This document shows, piece by piece, positions 46,954 through 57,204 of a stretch of DNA of 64,000 nt (the first letter of the stretch is position 1; every line of letters starts with the position of its first letter). Made by a program: the position numbers and the translations under genes. The notes under the pieces were generated by a model. The model had not been told where the DNA came from and did no database searches. It worked only from the letters and a program-made list of their open reading frames with translations. Source of the DNA: Cladopsammia gracilis (taxonomy: Eukaryota; Cnidaria; Anthozoa; Scleractinia; Dendrophylliidae); NCBI GenBank assembly GCA_022457155.1, contig JAJGOT010000214.1, positions 1-64,000 of the forward strand. The letters run 5' to 3'.

Positions 46954-47663
46954 CTGACAAAGATGAATAGATAATTAAATGAAACTACCCTGATGTAGCA
47001 AAACACAAATCACCCACAATGCGAATTGAGGAAGATACAAATGCGATGGATCGAATTCCGGGGAGGACTGGGTTCAAGGACCTTCAGGTCCCGCCGTCAA
47101 TGCCATCCAACGGCTAAGTTAACAAGTACATAAAAATGGAACGAAATCTTCCGAAGAAATCTATATTATCCTGAGATGCAAAGTTTTAAAGTTTATTGAA
47201 AAATAGGAAATAATTTAAAAATACGCATTATCTGTTAAACCATTGAGAAATGGATTTATTATTCGACTGAATATATTATTCGACTAATAGCTTCTGTGCC
47301 TCTAAACCGGGGCACTATGGTGAAATACGGCCATTAACTGGGTAATACGCTCGGATATTTTCCGTGTTCTCTTTCCCTTATAAGGTAAAATGACGTCACA
47401 ATCGAATAACAAAGCATTGTATTGAATAAGCCTTTCCCTTTTGACTATATTACTATAGGGAATAAAAGCGAATTTAAAAAAATGTCGCCATTGTAAGACA
47501 CAAGAATTTAATAAGAACATCAATTTCAGAGACGTTCTAAAATAAAGAAGTGGGTTTGAATTCTGTACCCTGCTCTGAGCAAAAATTAAGAACTCAGTTT
47601 TCAGAAATCATAGCTTGTAAACAGGATGGCACTGTCATGCTTCCTAAAATATGTAAATATATA

Positions 47664-47819
47664 CACCTAATTCAATAAAGGTTGCTTTGGCAGTTGGTCA
47701 TTGGTAATTGGGATTTGGCATACGGAACACAATGCAATGCTTCGCTTGAGTGACCGCCAAACAATAGCTTCCCAATACCCAATTACCAATGACCAGAGAA
47801 ACCTTTATTGAATTAGGTG
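47664..47819. mobile_element. Hairpin MITE with TA target in a DHX34 intron
   Basis: Inverted ends CACCTAATTCAATAAAGGTT, flanked by TA on each side (47662-47663, 47820-47821). Inner arms GGTCATTGGTAATTGGG / CCCAATTACCAATGACC also pair. Confidence 0.8.
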
Positions 47820-47981
47820 TATCCAGCAAGGAAGTTCATGTTTTCGATTGTACGCGAGTGCGGCAAAGGTGCAAAAACGAGCCAGCGTCCGATGGAAGCC
47901 TACAGGGAAATCGGAAGAGGAAATTATTACCTGTATAAACGGCAAAGTAAAACCGTCAACAGACGGAAGCAACAAACTCAC

Positions 47982-48078
47982 CAGCTCGTCCCTTGCGCTG
48001 TTCAGCACTCGCTTGACTAATCCAGAACTCACGGAGACGCTGCATTTTAGCTTCAGGATCAAAACTCATCTCTTTTAC
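47982..48078 (-). CDS. DHX34: DHX34, exon with start of motif VI
   Basis: A 97-bp exon reading [19 protein letters not shown], then [13 protein letters not shown] plus one base, bounded by acceptor CCGCAG and donor GTGAGT. QRKGRA is the first half of motif VI, which contacts ATP phosphates. The motif is completed across the intron by the exon at 46469-46953, with phase 1 agreeing on both sides. Strong match to DHX34. Confidence 0.93.
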
Positions 48079-48136
48079 CTGCGGAAACAAATCGATGATT
48101 GAGCTTGGGCCTTTGCAGAGTACACTGGAGTCTTAA

Positions 48137-48608
48137 AGGGACACTGTCCCGGCTGAAATATCATGTTTTCATGATTATGGCCAAAAGCTTGCTTTAAAAA
48201 GACAAAATAACGACTAATAAATGCAACTTTTAAACTTTAATAATAATATTTATATACTTGTATATATTTATATATATATTTTATATTGAATGCTCTATAT
48301 AGTGTCCCCAATTACTTTTTTTTAGCTAAATGCCATTGACACTTGAGTAAAGTTATTCATTCATTCATTATTCAAAATTCCACCAGAATGGAAACTTTGA
48401 TTTCTTGACCGCCTGTCAGGAAATCAAAATTAATGAACTGTAATCCACTTCCATCCTTGTAATCCTACACTTTATCTCCAAACTACTGCTTCTGTTTTGC
48501 TCTATAGAATCTTTTTTATCCAATTTAGTTGTATATTTGGTGGCATTTGGCGGCATGACATGGAAATTAGTAAACACAATTTTGTTATTTCGGTGGAACA
48601 GTGTCCCT
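48137..48608. mobile_element. TTAA MITE in a DHX34 intron
   Basis: TTAA at 48133-48136 and 48609-48612 flanks inverted AGGGACACTG / CAGTGTCCCT ends. Interior AT-rich. It lies just 5' of the 97-bp DHX34 exon on the minus strand. Confidence 0.75.
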
Positions 48609-48637
48609 TTAAGTACATTCAACTTTCTGTAAGGCAT

Positions 48638-49216
48638 TCACCTCTATAAGGTGGACACCTCTATAAGGTGGACACCTCGATAAGGTGGGCACCTCTATAA
48701 GGCAGACACCTCTATAAGATGGACACCTCTATAAGGTGGACACCTTTGTAAGGTGGACACCTTTGTAAAGTGGACACCTCTATAAGGCGGACATCTCTGT
48801 AAGGTGGACACCTCTGTAAGGCAGACACCTCTATAAGGCGGACACCTCTATCAGGCGGACACCTCTAAAAGGTGGACACCTCTGTAAGGCAGACACCTCT
48901 GTAAGATGGACACCTCTGTAAGGCGGACACCTCTATAAGGCGGACATCTTTGTAAGGCAGACACCTCTGTAAGGTGGACACCTCTGTGAGGCGGACACCT
49001 CTAAACGGCGGACAACTCTGTAAGGCAGACACCTCTGTAAGGTGGACACCGCTATAAGGCAGACACCTCTGTAAGGGGGACGCCTCTGTAAAGCAGCTAC
49101 CTCTATAAGGTGGACACCTCTGTAAGACAGACACCACTGTAAGGTGAACACCTCTAAGGTGGACCTCTGTAATGCGGACACATATATGAGGCAGACACCT
49201 CTATCAGGTGGACACT
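48638..49216. repeat. 17-bp minisatellite in a DHX34 intron
   Basis: About 34 copies of ACCTCTATAAGGTGGAC with frequent single-base changes (AAGGCAGAC, TGTAAGG). Further degenerate units appear at 49277-49330 (CATCTCTCTAAGGCGGAC). Long frames through it are artefacts of a 17-bp period. Confidence 0.92.
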
Positions 49217-49666
49217 TCAATAAAGCCGGCGGAAATCAGTGGTTGGCTCGTCCCAGCAAAATTTCACTCGTTTATGGGACATCTCTCTAAGGCGGACAGC
49301 TAGAGCTGGTCCCGAGGGTGTCCGACTTAGAAAGAGTTCATATGTAATAGAGTTCCGCCCAGGTGACGTCATATTTGGCAGCATTGCATTGTGGGATCGA
49401 AATGCGGACAAATATTTCAAAATGGCTGCCTCGGAAACACCAGTTTTTGCGATTCCTGTACATTGTTGTGGATAATTGTCGAGTTATACCCAAGAACAGT
49501 GCTTCGTAGCACCTGCTTTTTTCGTAGCCACCTGCATAGTTCTTGAATGTTTGTACGCATTTTAATCCCATGATGCTTCGCGCCAAACCTATTTTTAGAA
49601 TCTGGGCGGAACGCTATTGTAAATGTACGAAACCATTAGGAAATCTGAGCACTTGTCAATGAATAC

Positions 49667-49774
49667 CTTCCCTGAGTCGACAATGAACCTTATGCCATCA
49701 ATTGTGATGGAAGTCTCTGCGATGTTAGTGGCCACAACACATTTCCGCACTCCTTCCGGGGGAACATCAAACAC
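49667..49774 (-). CDS. DHX34: DHX34, exon with helicase motif V
   Basis: A 108-bp exon of exactly 36 codons: [45 protein letters not shown] is motif V of DEAH helicases. Acceptor CTGCAG and donor GTATTC are in place and both junctions are phase 0, so it joins directly to the exons at 51135 and 47982. Confidence 0.94.
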
Positions 49775-50136
49775 CTGCAGTTAAGAAGATCACTGAATGT
49801 GTGAAATCGGATTTTATCAAACCTTTTATATGAAAGATATGAAAAGGTGCGTTGTTCAACCTCATCACCAGGGTTACGACTAAATGCTGCAGGATGTTTT
49901 GAAATATTTTGCAAATTTCCACGAAGTTGAAGCATAGCACGTACTGAAAACAAAAGAAATCGGAGAAATGAGGCTTGCATCAAAGCACCACCCAAACCTG
50001 CACTTTAAAGAGTATTATGGTATTTTTAAAAGTTTCTAGAGTCGGCAATAGGCCATTTGCACGATGACGTCATATGACTACAACTACCAGAATCCTTCAG
50101 TTTTTTGTTTTGTTTTGCAAAATAGGGCTATTGTTA

Positions 50137-50509
50137 CAATGCCCTTTACTGAACTACTTTCTAATAATAGCAAAACTATATATATGGGAGTGCAGAAGAT
50201 CACAAACCCGTCCTATTATTGCTGGGTTTAAGTTAAGGATAAATATTAAATTTGAAACAGAGAAATATATTTGTACCAAAAACAGAACCTTAAGTGAATT
50301 TTATAAAAAATGGTCGGTAATGTGTAATGCGTAAAAGGTTTTTTTTTTTAAATACATGTAGTTAGTAGTTTTTATTGATGTCTGTTTGCCTTTGTGTTTA
50401 TCGTTAATATCGTAAGTAGTATAAGTAGTGTAAAGTAACATGTAAAGAAGCACTTGTATTTGTGTTATTAAAATAATAATAATAATAAAAAAAAAATTAT
50501 ATGAAAAAA
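50137..50509 (+). mobile_element. 5'-truncated LINE with 18-bp target duplication
   Basis: AAAATAGGGCTATTGTTA is duplicated exactly at 50119-50136 and 50510-50527. The insert begins mid-ORF (CPLLNYFLIIAKLYIWE), runs to a stop at 50334, then a 3' UTR and an AAT/A-rich tail. This is target-primed insertion of a non-LTR element, in the DHX34 intron and antisense to the gene. Confidence 0.88.
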
Positions 50510-50527
50510 AAAATAGGGCTATTGTTA

Positions 50528-51134
50528 TTTAAACCGCACTGGGATTACAAAATTTGAATAAGAAAGGAAAAACATCTGGCAGTTGTAGCCAAATGACGCC
50601 ATTGTGGAAATGGCCTATTGGATCTGCATGTGCACTGTGCATGTTAACGTTTGTACTCTCCAGTCTCCCCAGTCCTATTTTGTCCTCTTTACCCGTCTCT
50701 CGTCTAGCCGTTTACTTGTGTTCATTTTTCGCGACCAAAGAGTTGGCCGCGGAAACGTTTGGTAACCTTATGCATATTTAAGTCAGACCAGCTAATTCCA
50801 CCCCAAGGCTCGCTTTTGAAGTGTAAACCTGTGATAATCTTATTAACAAATTCTCTAAGCAGCAGAGTTGAACAGAATACCGACTCAAAAACAACGTAAA
50901 GTTGTCAAAGATTTGCAAGGAATTTCGTACTGAAACGAGGCCTGGTGGTGAATTTTGGGCTGATGACGTGACATCATCGGGCCCTGCGCTGAAATCTCTC
51001 TCTCTCCAACTCCTCCGAGCTTCCCCCACCCCCAACTCCTCTTCCCCCCCCCCCCGCCAATTAATTGTACTGTAAATAATGACTGCAATGCATGATCTAC
51101 AGAAAACTAACAAACACAGAAATAAACACAGTAC
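50528..51134. other. DHX34 intron, no further gene
   Basis: Contains a C run at 51044-51056 and otherwise nothing recognisable. Confidence 0.4.
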
Positions 51135-51290
51135 CTTGTCTTGCTCATCCACTGACAGTGAACTATGAAGTGGGAGTATGATCCACCGGCGAGTCCGCTG
51201 TGCATACTCTCTGGCGGCGTCAACAACTGTCGAGATTTCCGACATGCCACTGAGAAACATTAGAACATCGCCTCGCTCGGTCGAGGGATA
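51135..51290 (-). CDS. DHX34: DHX34, most 5' exon in the window (motif IV)
   Basis: A 156-bp exon of 52 codons: [52 protein letters not shown]. It carries motif IV (DVLMFLSG) and the following DHX34-like LPLHS segment. Acceptor CTTTCGTAG (51291 on) and donor GTACTG are clear, phase 0. The exons for motifs I-III (GKT, DEAH, SAT) are not found in the remaining 12.7 kb, which is filled by the tRNA-Tyr array; they must lie past 64000 if the gene is whole. The sequence 5' of this exon is the seed of the array units. Confidence 0.93.
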
Positions 51291-51566
51291 CTACGAAAGC
51301 GAAGAGAGTGAAAATAAACTTGTTTGCACTAATTCTTTTCTTTAAACTGTCCCTTTCCAAATTGGCGCCAAAACCATTGTGACCCTCCATCCTCCCTCAA
51401 CAACAAACAAAACAAAAACACAATGAAGCAAATATTTTTACATGAATAGTTTTCAAAACTTGCCATTAGCACAAAATGTAAAGAGAGACTTACTGGACAC
51501 TTTCTAATAGTTAACCATATATTTTTTGATATCCTAAGGGCATATGGCGTTCCAGACCAAACTGTC

Positions 51567-52525
51567 TTGGCAATAGCGTCAATGTACTGCAACACCAAAG
51601 CTAAAATACGCTCCCTTGACGGCGAAACGGATTTCTTTGCTATTCTGGCCGGGGTATTATACGGCGACACGCTGGCTTCATACTTATTCATTGTAACACT
51701 AGACTATGCAATGCGATCTGCGACTGAAGGTTTCGAAGATCCGGATTTCACACTGTATGAGAGGAGAAGCCGACGCAACCCCGCAGTTATGATCACTGAC
51801 ACGGACTTTGCCGATGACATCGCATTCATTTCAGATAATTTGTAGAAAGACCAGGCATTGCTAGAGCGGGTTGGAACTGCCGCCAAGGAAGTTGGTCTAT
51901 ACATCAACAGTAGCAAGACTGAGTACATGGTTCCTAACCTTCGACAACAAGGAGACATCACCATCTCCGATAATTCTAAGTTGAAACGGGTGAACGATTT
52001 CCAATATCTAGGCTCCGGGATTGATCAACTAACGGGAAAGACCTTGGAATTCGAAAAACAAAGGCATGGGCCGCATCCAACAAGCTGACGACAATGTGGA
52101 AATCCAACCTTAATAGAGACCTGAAGATAAGATTTTTCAGAGCTTCAGTAGAAACTGTTCTACTGTATGGGTCGGAGAGTTGGACACTAACAACGACACT
52201 GGAGAAACAATTAGATGGCTGTTATGCAAGACTCCTACGAACAGCATTGGAAAAAAGCTGGAAAGATCATATAACCCGCAACAAGGAGCTCTATGGAAAT
52301 CTACCTCCCATCTCAAAAACTCTCCAGACTCGTAGACTACAGTTCAGTGGACATTGCTGGAGAAGCAAGAACGAGACTGCTTCTCAGCTACTTCTTTGGG
52401 ATCCAACACATTGCTGGCGATCGAGGGAGCGCCCAGCATTAAATTTTATAGACAAATTAGAGAGGGACACTGGACTGGCACGACAGGAACTCCCAGTTAT
52501 CATGTCTGATAAGGGGGAGTGGTGA
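51567..52525 (+). pseudogene. Reverse transcriptase C-terminal part, RTE-like, broken
   Basis: Reads GVLYGDTLASYLFIVTLDYA, then the catalytic FADD motif in DTDFADDIAF. An in-frame TAG at 51843 follows, then ERVGTAAKEVGLYINSSKTE and FQYLGSGI. A frameshift near 52070 leads to FFRASVETVLLYGSESWTL and RRLQFSGHCWRS, ending MSDKGEW. The N-terminal endonuclease is absent. Inactive relic. Confidence 0.82.
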
Positions 52526-52545
52526 AGAGGTGCGAGTATGCCCGA

Positions 52546-52680
52546 AGTAGTAGTAGTGGTAGTGGTAGTGGTAGTGGTAGTGGTAGTGGTAGTGGTAGTG
52601 GTAGTGGTAGTGGTAGTGGTAGTGGTAGTGGTAGTGGTAGTGGTAGTGGTAGTGGTAGTGGTAGTGGTAGTAGTAGTAGT
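52546..52680. repeat. (GTGGTA)n microsatellite tail
   Basis: About 19 perfect AGTGGT hexamers flanked by AGT trinucleotides. It forms the 3' tail of the retrotransposon. Ser-Gly frames read from it are artefacts. Confidence 0.95.
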
Positions 52681-52992
52681 ATAACCACAAGGTCAAATCT
52701 TATTTTTAAATAACAAAAAATATCGTAACCCTCCGTTAAGTCAAGTTTATAAAATATTAATGGTGGACTCATAATGGCGAAAAAACCCTGAGCCCTCTCA
52801 CAAAACATACAAGAGCCCTGCTACGCCACTAAATTATGACCGATTCTAAGACACACCAAACCCATCACAAACTACAGTGATGCAAAACCGAGGTATACAC
52901 TAGTTACAACCACGTCTGTAGTCTACGAGTCTGGAGAGTTTCTTTCCGTTTTACCATGCTAGTGTTAATCCTAAAAGGTGACCATCGTGGTT

Positions 52993-53079
52993 CCTTCGAT
53001 AGCTCAGTTGGTAGAGCGGAGGACTGTAGAGTAAAGGCTGGTCATCCTTTGGTCGCTGGTTCGAATCCGGCTCGAAGGG
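52993..53079 (+). tRNA. tRNA-Tyr(GTA), intron 53030-53043
   Basis: Acceptor CCTTCGA/TCGAAGG, D arm TAGCTCAGTTGGTAGAGC, anticodon loop CTGTAGA and T arm GCTGG-TTCGAAT-CCGGC are complete once the 14-nt intron after the base 3' to the anticodon is removed. The discriminator base is G rather than the A of the other copies, and the variable loop has T for A. It is followed by TTTTT. This is the most diverged gene of the array and may be older or less active. Confidence 0.92.
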
Positions 53080-53400
53080 ATAATTTTTCTTTCTTTATTT
53101 ATTTATAACAAACCAAAATACGCGGCGATAAATCGCAGTGAACGATTACAGTGCTTCCCTCAATTTTTAACATTTTGTGTACAATTCGTAATTACTCGCG
53201 AGATCTATTCAAAACCGTTTCTCCCTCATTTAGCATGTGACAAATTTGTGTCCTATTTGTTAATGTACGTTTTGCAATATCTTTGATTATATCAAGCGAA
53301 TTGCTTCTTGTAATTTTTAATTTCTCCCTCTAATTTTTAATACTTTTGGGAAAACCGAGTTGAGACCATTGTTGACTTACCAGTGGTAGGGGTTCACATA

Positions 53401-53940
53401 TTATGCTCCTAAAGGTTAAGAAATGTGCTCTTTGAATTTATCCACCAGAATGGACTATTATGGTATATGATGCTTCAAATTATGCTCGGGTACGGCTATT
53501 ATGCTCGCAATAATACCACGAATAGTTTATATCAACCACCCCTTTTCCCGCAGAACAAAGGATTTTACAAAAATTCAGGACTGCTGTTCCTTCATCAGTG
53601 GATTCCACTGATGAAGGGACTGAGCAGTCCTGAAACGTCTGTAGTTTTGTAAAACTCAATTTTTATATTGAAGTTATCATCAGTGGTGCTTCACAGTTTT
53701 TGTCATATTATTTAATAGCCTGTCATAACAAGTGTAAACAGAACCACTTGAGAATTTAGTGGCAACAAGCAGGCCTTGTATCCGCATACAACTATAAAAT
53801 AGCTTGAAACTTTAAAGTTTTAACTCAAAAACGGACAAAATAGCTATAAATATAAAAAAATAGCCTTTTTATCTCAGAATAGCACTATTATGCCTTGATG
53901 ATCCAACTATAGTATAATGCTCGAATTGACGAGCATTCAC
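53401..53940. other. Unit-specific insertion in the first array unit
   Basis: Sequence absent from other units. It contains a strong nested hairpin at 53577-53633 and a hammerhead-like core. After it, 53941-54125 is a second, older copy of the segment at 53215-53400 (TTTCTCCCTCA ... ACTTTTGGG). Confidence 0.55.
53577..53645 (+). ncRNA. Hammerhead-like motif and nested hairpin
   Basis: CTGATGA (53608-53614), a stem GGACT-GAGC-AGTCC with one bulged G, then GAAAC (53632-53636) and GTC: the order of a hammerhead core as found in Penelope-like terminal repeats. A competing perfect hairpin CCTTCATCAGTGGA / TCCACTGATGAAGG overlaps the core. Stem III is not clear, so activity is uncertain. Confidence 0.35.
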
Positions 53941-54199
53941 TTGTTTCTCCCTCAATTATTATGCAAAAAAGTTGTTTCCTATTTGCGAATGTACTTTTTG
54001 CAAATCTTTGAAAATATCAATGAACTGTTTCTTGAAATATTTATTTTTAATTTTAATTTTAATATATCTCACTCTAACTTTTAACACTTTTGGGGAAACC
54101 GTGTTAAGACTATTGCTGGTCGCTTGACATGTTATGGTTGTTGACGTCATCCTTCAAAACGGACATTTTCAACATGATAATAAAATATGACTGCATGCT

Positions 54200-54325
54200 G
54201 TACCGGCGAGTACGCTGATGTGCATGCTCTCTGGTGCCATTTTAAAACAACTGCTGAGATTTCCGACATGCCACTGAGAAAAAAATCAGAACACCGCCTC
54301 GCTCGGTTGACGGATACTGAGAAAC
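54200..54325. repeat. Decayed partial copy of the DHX34 motif IV exon
   Basis: Aligns to 51185-51303: CCGGCGAGTACGCTGATG, GAGATTTCCGACATGCCACT and CGCCTCGCTCGG are shared, with indels that break the frame. At 54325 it jumps to AAGACACACCGAACCC, skipping about half a unit. It shows that exon sequence was part of the duplicated unit. Confidence 0.88.
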
Positions 54326-54501
54326 CAGAGAGAATGACAAAGACACACCGAACCCATCATAAACTACAGCGATGCAAAACCGAGGTATACACTAGCTACA
54401 AGCACGAGATATCTTCCGTGGAAGGGTTATTTCATTTGTTTCTTTCTTTCTGTTCACCTTACTGGCATTTATGTTTATGCTAAAAAGTGACCATCGTGGT
54501 T

Positions 54502-54588
54502 CCTTCGATAGCTCAGTTGGTAGAGCGGAGGACTGTAGAGTATAAGCTGGTCATCCTTAGGTCGCCGGTTCGAATCCGGCTCGAAGGA
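54502..54588 (+). tRNA. tRNA-Tyr(GTA), intron 54539-54552
   Basis: Complete cloverleaf with a fully Watson-Crick T stem (GCCGG/CCGGC, where other copies have a G-T pair). A box TAGCTCAGTTGG, B box GGTTCGAATCC, terminator TTTTTT just downstream. The 14-nt intron AGTATAAGCTGGTC lies at the canonical site. Confidence 0.95.
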
Positions 54589-55732
54589 ATATTTTTTCCC
54601 TTCTTTATTTATATCAAACCAAAATTTGCGGCGATCAATGGCAGTGAAACAATTACAGTGCTTCCCTCTAATTTTTTAACATTTTGTGCACAATTCGTAA
54701 TTACTCGCGAGATAATGGTTCGATTATTCAAAAACGTTTCTCCCTCATTTAGTATGTGACAAATTTGTGTCCTGTTTGTTAATGTTCTTTTTGCAATATC
54801 TTTGATTATATCAAGCGAATTGCTTCTTGTAATTTTTAATTTCTCCCTCTTATTTTTAATACTTTTGGGAAAACCGAGTTGAGACCATTGCTGGTCTACC
54901 AATGGTAAGGGTTGACATATTATGCTTCTAAAATTCGTAAACTCGCTCGGTTGAGGAATACTGAAAAAGCGGAGAGAGTAAAAATAAACTTGTTTTATAT
55001 TCTACATGACTTCCATCTAGACTGGAAAAGCAATATTTTATAAGATATAGTCAATTTTCAACTGAACATAAACATACTTAAAGAAAAATTATAAACGTTC
55101 CCCTTGTGTGTCACTGTCGCATAAAAAAGCAGCTGAAACCACTACAGAACAAATCACTTTTAGCAGTTAACACGTTTCGCCACCAAGTTACGGCACTTCC
55201 CCTGTTTGCATTCTTTTTTAAATTGGCCCTTGCCATTGTGACCCTTCTCCCCCCCTCCCTGAACAAAAAATAACCATGAAAACAAAACAAAAAAGAAAAA
55301 CATAAGCATGCAAAGCTATTAACATAAATAGTTTTCAAAACTTTCCATCAACACAAAATTGGTACAAAATCTAAACAGAGACTCACTAGACAATTTCTAA
55401 TTTATAACCACAAGGTCAAATGTTACTTCAATTTCAAAAGAACAAAAAATATCGTAACCCTCCCTAAACTCTACTTTAAAAAACTGTGGACTCAAAATGG
55501 CGAAAAAACTCTTCCCATACATACTAGCCCTACCACGCCACTAAATAATAACCGATCCTTAGACACACCGAACCCATCATAAACTATACAGCGATGCAAA
55601 ACCAAGGTATACACTAGCTACAAGCACGAGATATCTTCCGTAGAAGGGTTATTTCATTTGATTCTTTCTTTCTGTTCTTATGTAAGCAGAAAACCTTACC
55701 GGTGTTAATGGTAAAAGGTGACCATCGTGGTT

Positions 55733-55819
55733 CCTTCGATAGCTCAGTTGGTAGAGCGGAGGACTGTAGAGTTTAAGCTGGTCATCCTTAGGTCGCTGGT
55801 TCGAATCCGGCTCGAAGGA
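55733..55819 (+). tRNA. tRNA-Tyr(GTA), intron 55770-55783
   Basis: All stems intact; the intron is AGTTTAAGCTGGTC (one base different from the neighbours). T6 terminator follows. The 3' flank holds a MITE insertion 41 bp further on. Confidence 0.95.
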
Positions 55820-55860
55820 ATATTTTTTCCTTTCTTTATTTATATCAAACCAAAATTTGC

Positions 55861-56000
55861 AGATACCACGCAGCTCTTTACAACCTCTAATTTCATTGGA
55901 CCTGTATATCATGCAGCTCTATTGTTAGCCATTGTTGTGTTGTTTGTTCTATTGTTTTCTCAGCAAATCAGGGAAGACCTTGTAAGAGCTGCGTACTGCC
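55861..56000. mobile_element. 140-bp MITE inserted in one array unit
   Basis: CCAAAATTTGC occurs at 55850-55860 and again at 56001-56011, while other units have it once. The element begins AGATACCACGCAGCTC and ends GAGCTGCGTACTGCC, an imperfect inverted repeat around CGCAGCTCTT. The duplication may be 9 bp if the two C bases belong to the element, which fits the copy at 35037. Confidence 0.88.
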
Positions 56001-57117
56001 CCAAAATTTGCGGCGATCAATCGCAGTGAAACGATTACAGTGCTTCCCTCTAATTTTTAATGCTTTGTGTACAATTAGTAATTACTCGCGAGATAATGGT
56101 TCGATTATTCAAAAACGTTTCTCCCTCATTTAGCATGTGACAAATTTGTGTCCTATTTGTTAATGTACTTTTTGCAATATCTTTGATTATATCAAGCGAA
56201 TTGCTTCTTGTAATTTTTAATTTCTCCCTCTAATTTTTAATACTTTTGGGAAAACCGAGTTGAGACCATTGCTGGTCTACCAATGGTAGGGGTTGACATA
56301 TTATGCTTCTAAAATTCGTAAACTCGCTCGGTTGAGGAATACTGAAAAAGCGGAGAGAGTAAAAATAAACTTGTTTTATATTCTACATGACTTCCATCTA
56401 GACTGGAAAAGCAATATTTTATGCGATATAGTCAATTTTCAACTGAACATAAACATACTTAAAGAAAAATTATAAACGTTCCCCTTGTGTGTCACTGTCG
56501 CACAAAAAAGCAGCTGAAACCACTACAGAACAAATCACTTTTAGCAGTTAACACGTTTCGCCACCAAGTTACGGCACTTCCCCTGTTTGCATTCTTTTTG
56601 TAAATTGGCCCTTGCCATTGTGACCCTTCTCCTCCCCCCCCCCTGAACAAAAAATAACCATGAAATCAAAAAAAAAAAAAAAAAAAACATAAGCATGCAA
56701 AGCTATTAACATAAATAGTTTTCAAAACTTTCCATCAACACAAAATTGGTACAAAATCTAAACAGAGACTCACTAGACAATTTCTAATTTATAACCACAA
56801 GGTCAAATGTTACTTCAATTTCAAAAGAACAAAAAATATCGTAACCCTCCCTAAAGTCTAGTTTAAAAAACTGTGGACTCAAAATGGCGAAAAAACTCTT
56901 CCCAAACATACTAGCCCTACCACGCAACTAAATAATAACCGATCCTAAGACACACCGAACCCATCATAAACTACAGCGATGCAAAACCGAGGTATACACT
57001 AGCTACAAGCACGAGATATCTTCCGTGGAAGGGTTATTTCATTTGTTTTTTTCTTTGTGTTCTTATGTAAGCAGAAAACCTTACCGGTGTTAATGGTAAA
57101 AGGTGACCACCGTGGTT

Positions 57118-57204
57118 CCTTCGATAGCTCAGTTGGTAGAGCGGAGGACTGTAGAGTATAAGCTTGTCATCCTTAGGTCGCTGGTTCGAATCCGGCTCGA
57201 AGGA
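57118..57204 (+). tRNA. tRNA-Tyr(GTA), intron 57155-57168
   Basis: Intact cloverleaf; the intron is AGTATAAGCTTGTC. A TTTTT terminator follows at about 57209. Same 5' flank (GGTGACCACCGTGGTT) as the last copy. Confidence 0.95.

Larger units (their letters stand above)
51518..52680 (+). mobile_element. 5'-truncated RTE-like non-LTR retrotransposon
   Basis: Inserted in the first array unit. TAACCA is repeated at both sides (51512-51517, 52682-52687) and the uninterrupted unit sequence is seen in later units. The body encodes the end of a reverse transcriptase and the tail is a trinucleotide/hexanucleotide microsatellite (52546-52680), typical of RTE-type elements. Confidence 0.75.

Noticed and set aside
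48638..49216. Possible CRISPR-like repeat array
   Set aside because: Direct head-to-tail minisatellite without unique spacers, in a eukaryotic intron.
48865..49220. Minus-strand frames with repeated cysteine-rich blocks
   Set aside because: They read through a 17-bp minisatellite; the frame shifts every unit and there is no start context or splice support.
52457..52808. Long His/Tyr, Leu/Pro and Ser/Gly repeat frames
   Set aside because: Translations of the (GTGGTA)n microsatellite in three frames.
54487..54759. Open frames over each tRNA-Tyr gene (SIAQLVERRTVE... type), also near 55718, 57103, 58339 and 62784, and the reverse one at 55649-55912
   Set aside because: They are conceptual translations of the tRNA genes and their flanks; the apparent conservation is that of the tRNA.
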